A DNA stretch of 64,000 nucleotides from Ceratotherium simum simum. Lineage: Eukaryota > Chordata > Mammalia > Perissodactyla > Rhinocerotidae. This document shows positions 34,882 to 47,645 of this stretch, one piece after another; position 1 is the first letter of the stretch; every line of letters begins with the position of its first letter. The stretch spans positions 10,941,849 to 11,005,848 of the forward strand of contig NW_004454197.1 of NCBI RefSeq assembly GCF_000283155.1. Reading direction: 5' to 3'. A program made the position numbers and the translations under genes. A model generated the notes under the pieces. That model ran no database searches, was not told the DNA's origin, and saw only the letters and a list, made by a program, of their open reading frames with translations.

Positions 34882-37800
34882 TTTGTTACTTTATTTCTGG
34901 GTGTTTTAGTAGTTCTTCTCTGTTCCTTTCTTCTCTTGCTCTCTTCCCTTGTGATTTGTTAGTATTATGTTTTTGTTCCTTTCTCTTAGTTTTTTGTGTA
35001 TTTATTAGAGGCTTCTGGTTTGTGATTACTGTGAGGTTCATATATAATAACCTACATATATAGCAATCTATATTAAGTTGATGGTCTCTGTAGTTTGACC
35101 TCTTGCTGAAAGCTCTACTCTTTTACTCCCCCTCCCACATTTTATGTTTTTGATATCATATCTAACCTCTTTTTTTGTGCATGTGTATCCATTACCCTCT
35201 TATCATGGAAATAGATAATTTTAGTACTTTTGTCTTTTGACCTTCATATTAGATTCGTAGGTGGGTGAACTGTACCCTTTATTGTATATTTGCCTTTACC
35301 AGTGATTTTATTAATTTTTTTTTGATAATTTTCTTATTTCTATTTGTGGTCTTCTCTTTTCCACTTAAATAAGTCCCTTTAGCATTTCTTGTAAACCTGG
35401 TTTCTTGGTGATAAACTCCTTTAGTTTTCCCTTGTTTGGGAAACTCTTTATCTCTCCTTCCATGCTGAATGATAACCTTGCTGGGTAGTGTGTTCTTGGC
35501 TGTAGGTTTTTGCCTTTTAGCACTTTAAATATATCAGGCACTCTGTCCTAGCCTGTAAGGTTTCTGCTGAGAAGTCAGGTGATGGCCTTATGGGGTTTCC
35601 TTTATGTGGAACTTGTTGCCTTTCTCTTGAAGCTTTTAGAATTCTTTAATTGCTAACATTTTAATTATAATACATCTTGGTGTGGGCCTCTTTGGGTTTA
35701 TCTTGTTTGGGGCTCTCTGTGCTTCCTGTCTGTTTCCTTCCTTAGGTTAGGAACGTTTTCAGCTATTATTCCTTCAAATAGTTTCTCTGCCCCTTTATCT
35801 TTCTCTTCTCCTTCTGGGACACCTATGACATGATGTTAGTGCCCTTGATGTTGTCCCAGAGGTCCCTTAGACTGTTCTCATTCTTTTTAATTCTTTTTTC
35901 TTTTAGCCGTTCAGCTTGGGTGATTTCCTCTAGTCTTTTGTCCAGCTCACTGATCTGTTCCTCTGTATCATCTACTCTGGTTTTGAGTCACTCTAGTGAA
36001 TTTTTCATTTCCAGTATTGTATTCTTCATTTATGATTGGTTCTTTTTTATATTTTCCAATTCTTTGTTGATGTTCTCACTGAGTTCATCCTTCTCCCAAG
36101 ATCAGTGAGCATCCTTTTGTCTTTTTATTTGAACTCTTTGTCAGGTAGATTGCCCATTTCTGTTTCATTTAGTTCTTTCTCTGGGGTTTTGTCCTGTTCC
36201 ATTACTTGGAATATATTCCTTTGCCTCTGCATTTTGCCTCTTTCTCTGTGCTTATAGCTATGTATTAGGTAGGTCAGCTACGTCTCCTGATCTTGGAGAG
36301 GTGGCTTTATGTAAGAGATGCCTTATGAGGTCTAACAGTGTGCTTCCCTCTCATCACCAGTTACAAATGTTACAGGAGTGACCCCTGTGTGGGCTCTGTC
36401 CTCTTGTTGTGGCAGGGTTGCTCTTGCTGCAGGTTCCCAGGGAGGCTGGGCTGTCCCCCTGGCTGGCTGGTTGTATTGCTCAGCTGCCTGTGGCTACTAT
36501 GGATGCTTCAGTCACTTAATCAAGTGTAGGGGGCACCAGCACAGTTGGCTGCAAGGTCTAATAGCACATTCCAGTTGTGTTTTTTTTTTTTAAGTGAGTA
36601 GGCCCCAAGTGTGGCTGGTTATTAGGCTCAGGAGCTTAGAATTGCTGTAGGCCTCTGGCCTACAAGGCTGTTGTCAGCTCTCTCAGGATTGCAGCTGAGT
36701 GGTGCTGGCCCCAGGCATGGAAGCACCCAATTGCTTCAGGTTTTAGAAGGTGGGGCCAATCCCCTATGTGGCTGTTTGAGAAGTGCAAGTCTTCTGTAGC
36801 TGACAATCCCCACTGCCCACAGGGCGACACACCCTGTCAACACAATCCTGCCCTGTGTGCATGCCCCAACTCGCTGAAGTGGGCCCAGTCACGCCACTGT
36901 AGAGGCCCCACACACACTACACCCACTCCTTGTTCATGCCCTGCCCCGCAGAGGTGGACCCACTCGCCCAGCTGCAGAGCATCCAGGCACCCAGCCTGGG
37001 CAGGCCCACAAGTTGCCCGAGGGCTTGCCATTGGGTGGGGCCAGTCCCTAGGGCAGGCTGCCTGCCCTCACTGAGCTGGATTAAATCAGAGCTCTACTGG
37101 GTAGGGCAGACCCTGGGCTAACAGGGTCTTGTTACTTTGCAAATACACTTATTAGGTCTACTTTTGTACATGGAATCTTTAGGGTTTTATACATATAAGA
37201 TCATATTATCTGTGAACACAGATTATTTTACACCTTCCTTTCCAATTTGGATGCCTTTTATTTCTTTTTCTTGACTAATTGCTCCAGCTAGAACTTCCAA
37301 TATTATGTTGGATAGAAGCTTTCAGTCTTTTTCATCACTGAGTATGATGTTAATTGTGTACTTTAAATATTTTTTTTTATTATATTGACACAGTTTCATT
37401 ATATTCTTAGCTTATTGAGTGTTTATCATGAAAAGATGTTGTATTTTGTCAAGTGCTTTTTCTGCATCAATTGAGATTTTTTCCCCCTTCATTTTGTTAA
37501 TTTGGTATATTAAATTAATCAGTTTTCATATGTTGAAAGCTCCTTGCATTCCAGGAATAAATCTACCTTGGTCATGGTGTATAATTATTTTCATATGCTG
37601 ATGAATTTGGTTTGCTAGTATGTTGTTGAGGATTTTTGCATCAGTGTTCATAAGAGACATTGGTATGTACTTTTCTTGTACTGATTTGGTATCAGCATAT
37701 CAGGGTAAACATGGCCTCACAGAATGACTTTGGAATTGTTATCTCATCTTTAATTTTTTGGAGGACTGTGAGATTGGTGTTAATACTTCTATAAATGTTT

Positions 37801-39955
37801 GGTATATTTCACCAGTGATGCCATAGGTACAGGACTTATCTTTGTTAAGAGGTTTTTGATTACTGATTCAATCTCCTTACTAGTTATGTGTCTATTTAGT
37901 CTATTTCTTTGTGAGTCAGTCTTCGTAGGTCTTGTATTTCTAGGAATTTTTCTATTTCATCTATGTTATGCAATGTGTTGGAATACAATTATTCATAGTA
38001 CTTTCTTTTAATTCTTTTTATTTCTGTAGAATGCACAGTAATGTCCCCACTTTCATTTCTGATTTTAGTACTTTGAGGCTTATCTTTTTTCCCTTAGTCA
38101 AGCTAAGTAAAAGCTTGTCAATTTCATTGATCTTTTCAAAGAAGCAACTCTTGGTTTTTTTGAGTTTTCTCTGCTGTTTTTCTATTCTCTATTTCATTAT
38201 CTCTTTATTATTTCCTTCTTTCTATTACCTTTGGGTTTAGTTAGTTCTTTTCCTAGTTCCTTAAACTGAAAAGTTTGGTGGTTGTTTTGAGATCCTTCTT
38301 CTTTTTAAATGTATATTTTGATAGGTATAAATTTGCCACTTAGTACTGCTTTTACTGCATCCTATAAGTTTTGGTATGTTGTTTGTGTTTTCATTTATCT
38401 TTAAGCATTTTCTAATTTCCCTTGTTATTTCTTCTTTGACCCATTGGTGGTTTAACAGAGTGTCTTGTAATTTCCACAAATTTGTGTATTTCCCAGTTTT
38501 CCTGCTATTATCAATTTCTAACTTCATCCTGTTGTGGTCAGAGAAGATACTTCACATAATGTCTATCTTTTCAAAATCTATTGAGATTTAATTTGTGGAC
38601 TAACATAAAGTCTGTCCCAGAGAATGTCACATCTGCACTTGAAAAGAATGTGTACTCTGCTGTTGTTTGCTAGTGTTCTGCATATATCTGTTAGATCTAG
38701 TTGGTTTATTGTGTTTTTCAAGTCCTTTATTTCTTTACTTATCTTTTGTCTAGTTGGTCTACCCATTATTGAGAGTGGAGTATTAAAGTCTCCAACTAGT
38801 ATTTCAGAACTATCTATTTCTCATTTGAATTCTGTCAATTTTTGTTTCATATATTGTAATGGTCTGTTATTAGGTGCATAAGTGCTTATAATTATAAATA
38901 TTCATGCTGTATTGAACCTTTCATTAACATGAAATATCATGCTTTGTTTCTTTTTTAAATTTAATGTCTATTTTTTCTGATATTAGTATAGCCACTGCTG
39001 CTCTCTTTTGATTATTATTTGCATAAAATATCTTTTTTCATCCTTTCACTTTGAACCTACTTGTGTCTTTGGACGTAAAGTGAGTCTGTTGTAGACAGCA
39101 TACATTTGAATCATGTATTTTTTTTTTAATTCTTTCTGCCAATTTCTGTCTTTTGATTGGAGAGTTTTGTCCGTTTACATTTAAAGTAATAAGCCATAAG
39201 AAAGGGCTTACTTCGGTCATTTTGCTATTTGTTCTCTGTATGCCTAATGGCTTTTGGCTCTCATTTTCTACATTGCTGTCTACTTTTCTGTTTAGTTGAT
39301 TTTTTTTTATAGTGAAATGTTTTAATTCCCTTCTCACTTCCTTTTGTGTATTTTCTATAACTATTTTTATTTGTGTTTACTATGGGGATTAAATTTAATA
39401 TCCTAAAGTTATAACACTCTAATTTCAATTCATACCAGCTTAATTTCAATAACACACAAAAACTCTGCTCCTGTACAGTTCCATCTGCATCCCTTTTCAA
39501 CTACTGATGTCAAAAAATTACATCTTTATGCATTATGGGCCCAAAACATACAACAACAATTGATATTTTTATGCATTAGTCTCTTAAATCATGTAGAAAA
39601 CAAAAAGTGGAGTTACAAATTAAAGATATGATAACACTAGCTTTTATAATTTTCTATGTATTTACCTTTACCAGAGATTTTCTTTTATTTTTCTTTTTTT
39701 AAATTTTTTTTTACAGCTTTGAGTTTCTGTCTTGTGTCCTTTCATTCCAACCTCAAGGACTCCCTTTATCTTTTGTAGTAGGGCAGGTCTAGTGGTAACA
39801 AACTCCCTCAACTTTTGTTTATCTGAGAATGTCTTAATTTCTTCCTCACTTCTGAATGACAATTTTGCAGAAAATAGGATTCTTTGTTGACAGATTTTTT
39901 TCCCTTCAGGACTTTGAATATACCAACCTACTGCCTTTTGGTAGCCAAGGTTTCT

Positions 39956-40257
39956 TTTTCTTTTTTTTTTTGTGAGGAAGATCAGCCCTGAGCTAACATC
40001 CATGCTAATCCTCCTCTTTTTGCTGAGGAAGACCAGCACTGAGCTAACATCTATTGCCAATCCTCCTCATTGTTTTTCCCCTCAAAGCCCCAGGAGATAG
40101 TTGTATGTCATAGTTGCACATCCTTCTAGTTGCTGTATGTGGGACACGGCCTCAGCATGGCTGGAGAAGCGGTGCGTCAGTGCACGCCCAGGATCTGATC
40201 CCAGGCTGCCAGTAGTGGAGCGTGTGCACTTAACCACTAAGCCACGGGGCCGGCCCA
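39956..40257 (-). mobile_element. ERE SINE, long type
   Basis: Reverse long-type ERE (ccttctagttgctgtatgtg present). Target duplication ttggtagccaaggtttct / ttggcagccaaggtttct (39938 and 40258). Confidence 0.93.
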
Positions 40258-40712
40258 TTGGCAGCCAAGGTTTCTGATGAGAAATCTACTGATAATCTCA
40301 TTGAGGATTCTTTGCATGTGACAAGTTGCTTCCCCTGCTGCTTTCAAGATTCTCTGTCTCTGACTTTTGACAGTTTGATTATAATGTGCCTCAGTGTGGG
40401 TGTCTTTGAGTTTATCCTATTTAGAATTTCCTAAGCTTCTTGGATGTTTATATTCATATCTTTTATCAAATTTTGGCTATTTCTTAAAATAACTTCTCTA
40501 CACATTTCTCTCTCTCTCCTCCTGAAACTCCCACAATGCATATGATGGTCTGCTTGATGATTTCCCACAGGTCTCTCAGGCTCTGTTCGCTTTTCTTCAA
40601 TCTTTTTCATTTTTGTTCTCAGACTTGATCAGTTTCACTGATTTTTTTCTTCTGCTTGATCAAATCTGCTTTTGAATTCCTCTAGTAAATTTATTTCAGT
40701 TATTGTACTTTT

Positions 40713-40905
40713 TTTTTTTTTTTTTTTTTTTTGCTCAGGAAGATTCACCCTGAGCTAACATCTCTTGCCAATCTTACTCTTTTTGTATGTGAGCTGCCGC
40801 CACAGCATGGCCACTGATGGGTGGTGTAGGTCCATGCCTGGGAACCAAACCTGGGCCACTGAAGCAGAGCACACTGAACTTAACTGCTAGGCCCTGGAGC
40901 TGGCC
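40713..40905 (-). mobile_element. ERE SINE
   Basis: Reverse ERE with long poly-T. Perfect 16-bp target duplication cagttattgtactttt (40697 and 40906). Confidence 0.92.
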
Positions 40906-43240
40906 CAGTTATTGTACTTTTCAGCACCAGAATGTTTTTTGTTCATTTTTGCTTTTTATCTCTTTACTGATATTTCCATTTTGTTTATACATTGTTTTCT
41001 TTACTTTGTCCATATAATCTTTTAGCTCTTTGAGCATGTTTAAGACAGTTTTAAAGTCTTTGTTTACTAAGTCCACCATCTGGTATTTCTCAGGGACATT
41101 TTCTTTGAATTCTTTTTTTCCTTTGATTGACACATTATTTTCCTCTTTCTTTGTATGCCTTGTGATTTTTTTCTTGAAAACGGGACATTTGAATCTTATG
41201 TGGTGTCTCTGTAGATCAGACTCTCTCCCTTCCCCAGCTTTTGCGGGGTTTTCTTTTATTTTTTTATTATTGTTATAGGATGTCTGTGGGCCAGGATCAG
41301 ACTGAGGTATAAACTTATGGTCTTCTTGGGTCTTTTCTGAGCCTGCACTTTTCCTTAGACATGTGTGGTACTTTATCTAAATTTTTTCTGTATATGTGGT
41401 TGCTTTTGAATATCCTAGTCTTTAAATGTCTGACTCCCAAAAGGAGGAAAAAAAGAAAAATGAAGCAGGGGGGTAGTGCTAGCATTTTAAATCCCTAGGA
41501 AGTCACTTTATTCAGAGGGAGAAGAGCTTACAACAATGGTATGGGGGTGCAACAATGGCTGTCTGCATCTCCAAAATCAGAAGCAGCAATGAGCAAACAG
41601 AGCACAGATCCCTGATGTTTAGAGAACAGAGTCACTAATGCCCACCCTGGCTCATGCGAGCTGCTCCAGGAACGTGTGAATAGCTGACTGCCACAGGGCT
41701 AGGAGGTGGGGGATAGGTAGCTACTACCATGCTAATAACTGAAATTGACTTAAATTAACTGCAATTTACTATCCAAGCCTTCCTGTGAAGATAGTTTTTC
41801 AGGTCAATATTTGAGCCTTGTTCTGACCTCAGTTTGGCTCTTATTAGCTGTCTCCTTGCTTCCTCTAGTAAACTACCTGTCCTCTGGTTTCATTTGGATC
41901 TCTCATGAAGCTATCGTCCTCCTCTAAATTACTATCCACCAAAATCTTCAGTGTTTTTAATTGCCCTTAGGCTTAAACTTCCCATACACTCTTTCAAATA
42001 AAGTCACTTCCTTTGCAGAGAGCTTTGGACGTCTTGATTCTATCACCTGCCTTTCCCCCTTAGAAAAAATCTCTGAGCCATGCCCCAGTCATGGGAGTGG
42101 AGACTATGGCATGTTTCTCTCTTAGTGACAGCCATACTTTAGGAGCAGGGTGCTGGATGGGGGTGGTAGCCTCTGGTCTTCTTCATTTCCCTTCTGGCTT
42201 GAAATATCCACCCTATCGGGGCCTCAGTATTCTCTGCACATCATGCCTGAAACAAGACTTCTGTCATGAGTGGGGTTGGGTAAATAGGAGCCCTTGACTT
42301 CTCCTCAGCTGCACTTGTCTGCAATGCAGCCTCTGAAAGAGTTTGCTGGAGAGGTACAAGAAATGCTGGAAGCCTGCCCCTCCCAGCTAGATGCCACAGC
42401 CCGTGATTGGGAGCTGGGAGGTGAGAGAGCTGTGTTTTTGGCTGCACATGCCTGGAGTTATTGTCACACTGAGCTAGGAGGGAGCTGGTTATGGTTCAAA
42501 TACCACAAACTCTTGCTGTTCTTAATGAGTTTTAGTAGATTTTCTTGAATAAATGTTTCTTTTTTGCTATATGCCCTTAGGACCATTTCCAGAGAATTTA
42601 CTTTTTTAAAAATAATTTTCATCAGTTATGCTTGCTTCACATGGAAGTGGGTCTGGGGAGCTCCTCTTTCTGCTATTTTGGGAGTTATAAGTAACTATTT
42701 TTATGTTTATCGTCCCCACTAGAAAAGAAGCTCTGTAAGAGCACAGAGGTTTTTTACCAGCTTTATTGAGATATAATTGACATATAAGACTGTAAGTTTA
42801 AGGTGTACAATGTGATTTGATAAACTTGTATATTGCAAAATGTTTACCACAATAAAGTTAGTTAACATATTTTTCATCTCACATAATTACAATTTTGTTG
42901 TTGTTATGGTGAGAACAATGAAGCTCTACTCTCACAGCAACTTTCAAGTAAACAATATGGTATTTTTAACTATAGTCACCATGCTCTACCTTAGATCCAT
43001 GGAATTTATTCATCTTATGAATGAACGTTTGTACCCTTTGACCAATATTTCCCCCACTGCTTAGCCCCTGGCAATCACCATTCTATACTCTGAGTTCAAT
43101 GTTTTTAGATTCCACATAAAGTGAAAACAAACTGTATTTGTCCTTCACTGAGTTATTTCACTTAGCATAATGCCCTCAAGGTCCATCCATGTTCTCTCAA
43201 ATGGCACGATTTCCTTCTTTTTCCTGGCTGAATAATATTC

Positions 43241-43261
43241 CTCTGTGTGTGTGTGTGTGTA
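43241..43261. repeat. (TG)n microsatellite
   Basis: About nine TG units inside the L1 H 3' UTR. Confidence 0.85.
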
Positions 43262-44883
43262 GACATTTTATTTATTCATCCATCGATGGACACCTAGGTT
43301 GTTTTATATCTTGGCTATTGCGAATAATGCTGCAATGAACATGGGAGTGTAGATATTTCTTTGAGAGTGATTTCATTTCCTTTGGATATATACCAAATGA
43401 GATTGCGGGATCACGTGGTAGTTCTAGTTTTGATTTTTTGAGGCACCTCCATACTGTTTTCCATAGTGGCCTTACCAATTACATTCCCACCAACAGTGCA
43501 CCAAAGTACCCTTTCTCCACATCCTCACCAGTATTTGTTAACTCTCTTTTTGATAACAGCCATTCTATTAGGTGTGAAGTGACATGTAATTGTGGTTTTG
43601 ATTTGCATTTCCCTGATGATTAGTGATATTGAGCATCTTTTCATGTACTTGTTGGCCATTTGTATGTCTTCTTTGGAGAAGTGTCATTAAGTTCCTCTGC
43701 CCATTTTTAAATCACATAGGGTTTTTTTGCTATTGTGTTGTATGAGTTCCTGATATATTTTGGATATCAACCCCTTTTCAGATATATGGTTGGCAAATAT
43801 TTTCACGCATTCTGTAGATTGCCTTTTCATTTTGTTTCTTTTGCTGTGCAGAAGAGTTTTAGTTTGATGTAGTCCTACTTGTTATATTTGCTTTCATTGC
43901 TTGTGTTTTTGGTGTCATATCCATAAAATCATGGCCAAGACCAATGTCAAGGAGCTTTTTCTCTATATATTCTTTTAAGAGTTTTATGGTTTCAGGTGTT
44001 ACATTTAAGACCTTAATCCATTTTGAGTTAACTTTTGTGAGTGGTGTAAGATAGGGGTTCACTTTTATTCTTTTGAATATGGATATACAGTTTCTAGTAG
44101 ACATTTGGATTCTTTTCTCTTTATCTTGAGTGTTATCTACTATAGGTTTTTGTTTTGTGGTTACCCTGAGGCTTACTTAAAACATCTTATTGACATAGTC
44201 TGTTTTAACCTCATAACTTCAATCACATACATACACTCTACCGTTTTATCCCCTCCACATTTTATGTTGTTGATATCACAATATACATCTTTTTATACTG
44301 TGTATCCATTAAATTATTGTAGCTATAGCCATTTTTAATGCTTTATACTAGAGTTAAGTGGTTAACACACCACCATATTACAATGTTAGAGTATTCTAAA
44401 TCTGACTCTATACTTACCTTTACCAGCGTGTTGTATATTTTCATGTTGCTAATTTAGCATCCTTTCATTTCTGCTTGAATAACTCCTTTCAGCATCTCTT
44501 GTAAGGCAAGTCTAGTGGTGATGAACTTGCTCAGCTTTTGTTTGGGAAAGTATCTTGCTTTCACTTCTGAAGGACAACTTTGCTGGGTAAAGTATTCTTG
44601 ATTGGCAATTTTTTCTTTCAGCAATTTGAATATATTATCCTACTCACTCCTGGCCTTTGTGCAAAGTTTCTGTTGAGAAATCCACCAATAACTTTATGGG
44701 GGTTTCCTTGTATGAGAGAAATTTTTTCTCTTGCTGTATTTAAATTCTCTGTCTTTGAAAGTTTTATTATAATATGTCTTAGAAAAGATTGTTTTGGATT
44801 GAAATTATGTTGTGACCTATTAGCTTGATGTACTTGGATGTCCAAATCTCTGCCCAGGTTTAGGAAGTTCTCAGCCATTATTT

Positions 44884-45151
44884 ATTTTATTTATGTATTT
44901 ATTAATTTCTTGTAAGGAGGACTAGCCCTGAGCTAACATCCAATGCCAATCCTCCCCCTCCCTTTTTATTCTTGAGGAAGATTGGCCCTGAGCTAACATC
45001 CATGCCCACCTTCCTCTCCTTTATATGGGACGCCACCACAGCATGGCTTAACAAGCAGTGCGTCGGTGCGCACCCAGGATCCAAACCTGCAAACCCTGGG
45101 CCGCCGAAGCGGAGCACACGCACTTAACCGCTTGCGCCACCGGGCCGGCCC
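44884..45151 (-). mobile_element. ERE SINE
   Basis: Reverse ERE with T-rich tail and two tgagctaacatcca boxes. Target duplication ccattattt (44875 and 45152). Confidence 0.9.
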
Positions 45152-46140
45152 CCATTATTTCTTTAAATAAGCTTTCTGTTCCTCTCTCTCTCTCTTCTCC
45201 TTCTGGGATTCCAGTGATGTGTACCTTGTTTCTCTTAGTGGTGTCCCCTTAGTCCCATAGTCTTTCTTCATCCCTTTCATTCTTCTTTTTGCTCTTCTGA
45301 CTAGATAATTTCAAATGATCATTTTTTGAGCTCACTCATTCTTTCTTCTTTATGGCCCAGACTCCTGTTGAAGCTATTGACTTCTTCAGTTCACTCATTG
45401 TGTTGTTCAGCTCAAAAATTTGTTTGGTTTTTTATATATTCTCTTTGTTGAACTTCTTGTTTTATCTTGTACTATTTTCTTGATGTCATTAAATTCTTTA
45501 TCTATGTTCTCTTGTAGCTCTCTGAGCATCTTTAGAACAATTATTTGAATTCTTTGTCAGGCAATTCACGTATCTCTCTGTCTTTGGGATCAGGAAGTTT
45601 ACTGTGTTCCTTTGGTGGTGTCATATTTCTCTGATTCTTCCTGACCCCTGTACCCTTGCATAGGTGTCTGTGCATTTGAAGAAGGAGTCACCTCTTACAG
45701 ACTTTATGGACTGATTTCAATAAAGACAGACCATCACCAGTGAGTTGGGGCATGCCAGAATATGCTGTGATGCAGGCCTAGTGGTGCAGGGTGCCAAGTG
45801 CAAGGTCCTGTGGCAGCTCTGGTTCTGGGGGGCACATGATGTTTCATCAGCTCAGGCCACTGGGGTCCAGAGCATTGACAACAGTGTGGTCCTTGGTGAG
45901 TGCTGTGGGAGAGTCCACAGTGGTTGCAAGGACTGATAGGGTCCTCAGTGGCACCTCCAGGTCTAGTGGCTAGGGAACAGGGCAGGCAGCGGTCATGGCC
46001 AGAACCAGTGGTGTGCACACACTTGGCTGTGGGTGCCAGCCACAGATGCCTATGAAGTGGCAGGTGTTGGTTGCAGACACAAATGTAGTGGTGAAGGCCT
46101 GGGCCAACTGTAGGCATACAGGCAGCTGGGGGGCCCTCCT

Positions 46141-46640
46141 GTGGCTGCAGGGTTTCTCCACAGGCACACACATGGCAGTGGAGGCCAGTGAAGGGAGTCA
46201 GGCTGGGAGCATGCAGGTGTACAGCTGGAGGGGTAGCTGCAGGTGAGCCCAGTGGTGCAGGCCACTTACAAGAGAGAGGGCTGAATCTGGGCCCAGAAGC
46301 AGCTAATGTGGCCTTGTTGGTGTATACTTTTGTGGCTGCAGTGTCTTGCCACAGGCACACAGCAGTGAATGCTGGTGACAGAGGCCAGGCCAGGGGAGTG
46401 CAGGTGCACAGCTCGGGGGTGACTAGCTGCAAGTGAGCCCAGTGGTGTGGGCCAGTAACTTGAGATGAGGCTGAATCTAGGCCCACAAGCACCTATAGGG
46501 ACCGTGGCTGTCGATGTGCACTTCCCTGGCTGCAGGATAGCGCAATGGGCATGCACATGGCAACTGAGGTTGGTGACAAGAGTCAGGCTGGCAGCGTGCA
46601 AGTGCACAGCTGGAGAAGCTAACCGCAAGTGTGTGCATGG
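46141..46640 (-). repeat. Tandem units of about 190-195 bp in the L1 H 5' UTR
   Basis: Two full units and a partial third. Anchors recur in order: ggctgcag at 46143, 46334 and 46528; gcaggtgtacagctgg, gcaggtgcacagctcg and gcaagtgcacagctgg; and tgagcccagtggtg in units one and two. Minus-strand frames across it stay open because of the GC-rich repeats. Confidence 0.8.
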
Positions 46641-47439
46641 CGGTGGGGGTTAGCCACTGGGGTCTAGGCTGGTGTCCTGCACTCTCGCAGCCAGGGAGGC
46701 CTGGGCCAGCTGCTGGTGTGGATCCTGGGCCCTGGCGCAGGCTGGGGGTGGGGGTGGGGAGCAGAAAGAGTGGAGAGGGACTCAGGAAGCTGGCATCTGC
46801 AAATGCAAATACCTGTGGGGTGAAAACTGGTAAAATCTGCAGAAGGGTCCATGGCCGTGCTGTTTTCTTCAGTGGCAAAAGCCGCTGGGGTCCTCTGCTG
46901 AACAGGTCACTGGGAACTGTGGTCACTACAGCTGTGTAGTTGACACTGGTAGCCCCTGCTCTTCTTCCTTGTTCCTAGCCATCTCTATACTAGTCTCAGC
47001 TGTGCCACTCTTTGGGCAAAGTGAAACCTAAGTGTGGTCCTGAAAGGCTGGGGAAGCTGGTTGCTTACCTCATTCTTCCTTGCCCAGCAAGAACTCTTTC
47101 TAGCTTAGGAGTTCTCTCTTGGCACTGAGCAGCACCAGCCAAGGAATGGGTTGATGTTGGCAAAATGAAGCTCTTCTTCCTTCCCTTTTTGAGCAGTTAT
47201 TCTCAGGTTTTTTGTTCCACTGCACTGTTGAAGTTTGTTAAATAGACTCCTGAGCTCTCCCAGAGCTGTTTTTATTTATGGATAGCTAATTGTTGATCTT
47301 TGTGGGGAGAGGCTGGGGTCTCCTACTTCACCATCTTGGTGATGTCACTCTCCAGTTTTGTCTGTTTCATTTTCAAGTGACTCGTTATCAACTATAAAAT
47401 TGCCTGACTCATATCTATTGACTGAATGAATATATCTAG

Positions 47440-47645
47440 AATTTACTTGCTTATCTTATTTAAGTCTTACAACAACCTCATAAAGTAGGTACTGCTGTCA
47501 TTCACATTTTAGGGAGGGAGAAACTAAGGTTTTCAGTGGTTAAATCACTTGTCTAGATTCACAAATGTGTTAAGTGGTAGAATCTGGACATGTATGCAGA
47601 GATGACTAACTCCAAAGTCCATGCTCTTGAATAGTGTGCTTTACT
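47440..47645 (-). mobile_element. MIR SINE, reverse
   Basis: Reverse MIR: acaacaacctcataaagtag, acattttagggagggagaaa, then ggtagaatctggacatg and ccatgctcttgaatag in order. Confidence 0.75.

Larger units (their letters stand above)
30890..37130 (-). mobile_element. L1 copy F, nearly full length
   Basis: About 6.2 kb on the minus strand, the best preserved L1 here. From right to left: GC-rich 5' UTR (36300-37130), ORF1 region (about 35100-36300), and ORF2 beginning near 34881 with the endonuclease (TYNVNGLNTPIKRH and the catalytic QETH). Reverse transcriptase lies at about 32760-33610 ([17 protein letters not shown]), an open C-terminal segment at 31800-32441, then 3' UTR to about 30890. ORF2 is broken by stops and by frameshifts, one of them just before the FADD box. 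A short tandem duplication lies at 33708-33768. It cannot retrotranspose by itself. Confidence 0.9.
37138..42692 (-). mobile_element. L1 copy G, 3' end missing
   Basis: Minus-strand L1 from the reverse transcriptase (tctttagggttttatacat near 37165) through endonuclease (38580-39200) and the 5' region to the L1 5' terminus (plus-strand image tctgctattttgggag near 42668). Its 3' third is absent and the 5' end of L1 F sits exactly there. It contains EREs at 39956 and 40713. Frames are fragmentary. Confidence 0.83.
42755..47352 (-). mobile_element. L1 copy H, internally deleted with intact ends
   Basis: Minus-strand L1. Its 3' end starts at 42755 (plus-strand ccagctttattgagatataa), with ORF2 C-terminus at 43270-44104. 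At about 44104 the sequence jumps to the region 5' of ORF2 (ggttaccctgaggcttac), so most of ORF2 including reverse transcriptase and endonuclease is missing. The 5' part continues to the terminus ccatcttggtgatgtcac (47331). A 252-codon minus-strand frame at 45734-46492 lies in the GC-rich 5' UTR and looks incidental. ERE at 44884-45151. Confidence 0.83.

Noticed and set aside
45734..46492. 252-codon minus-strand open frame
   Set aside because: It lies in the GC-rich, tandemly repeated 5' UTR of L1 H; several other frames are open in the same place and none has a family signature.
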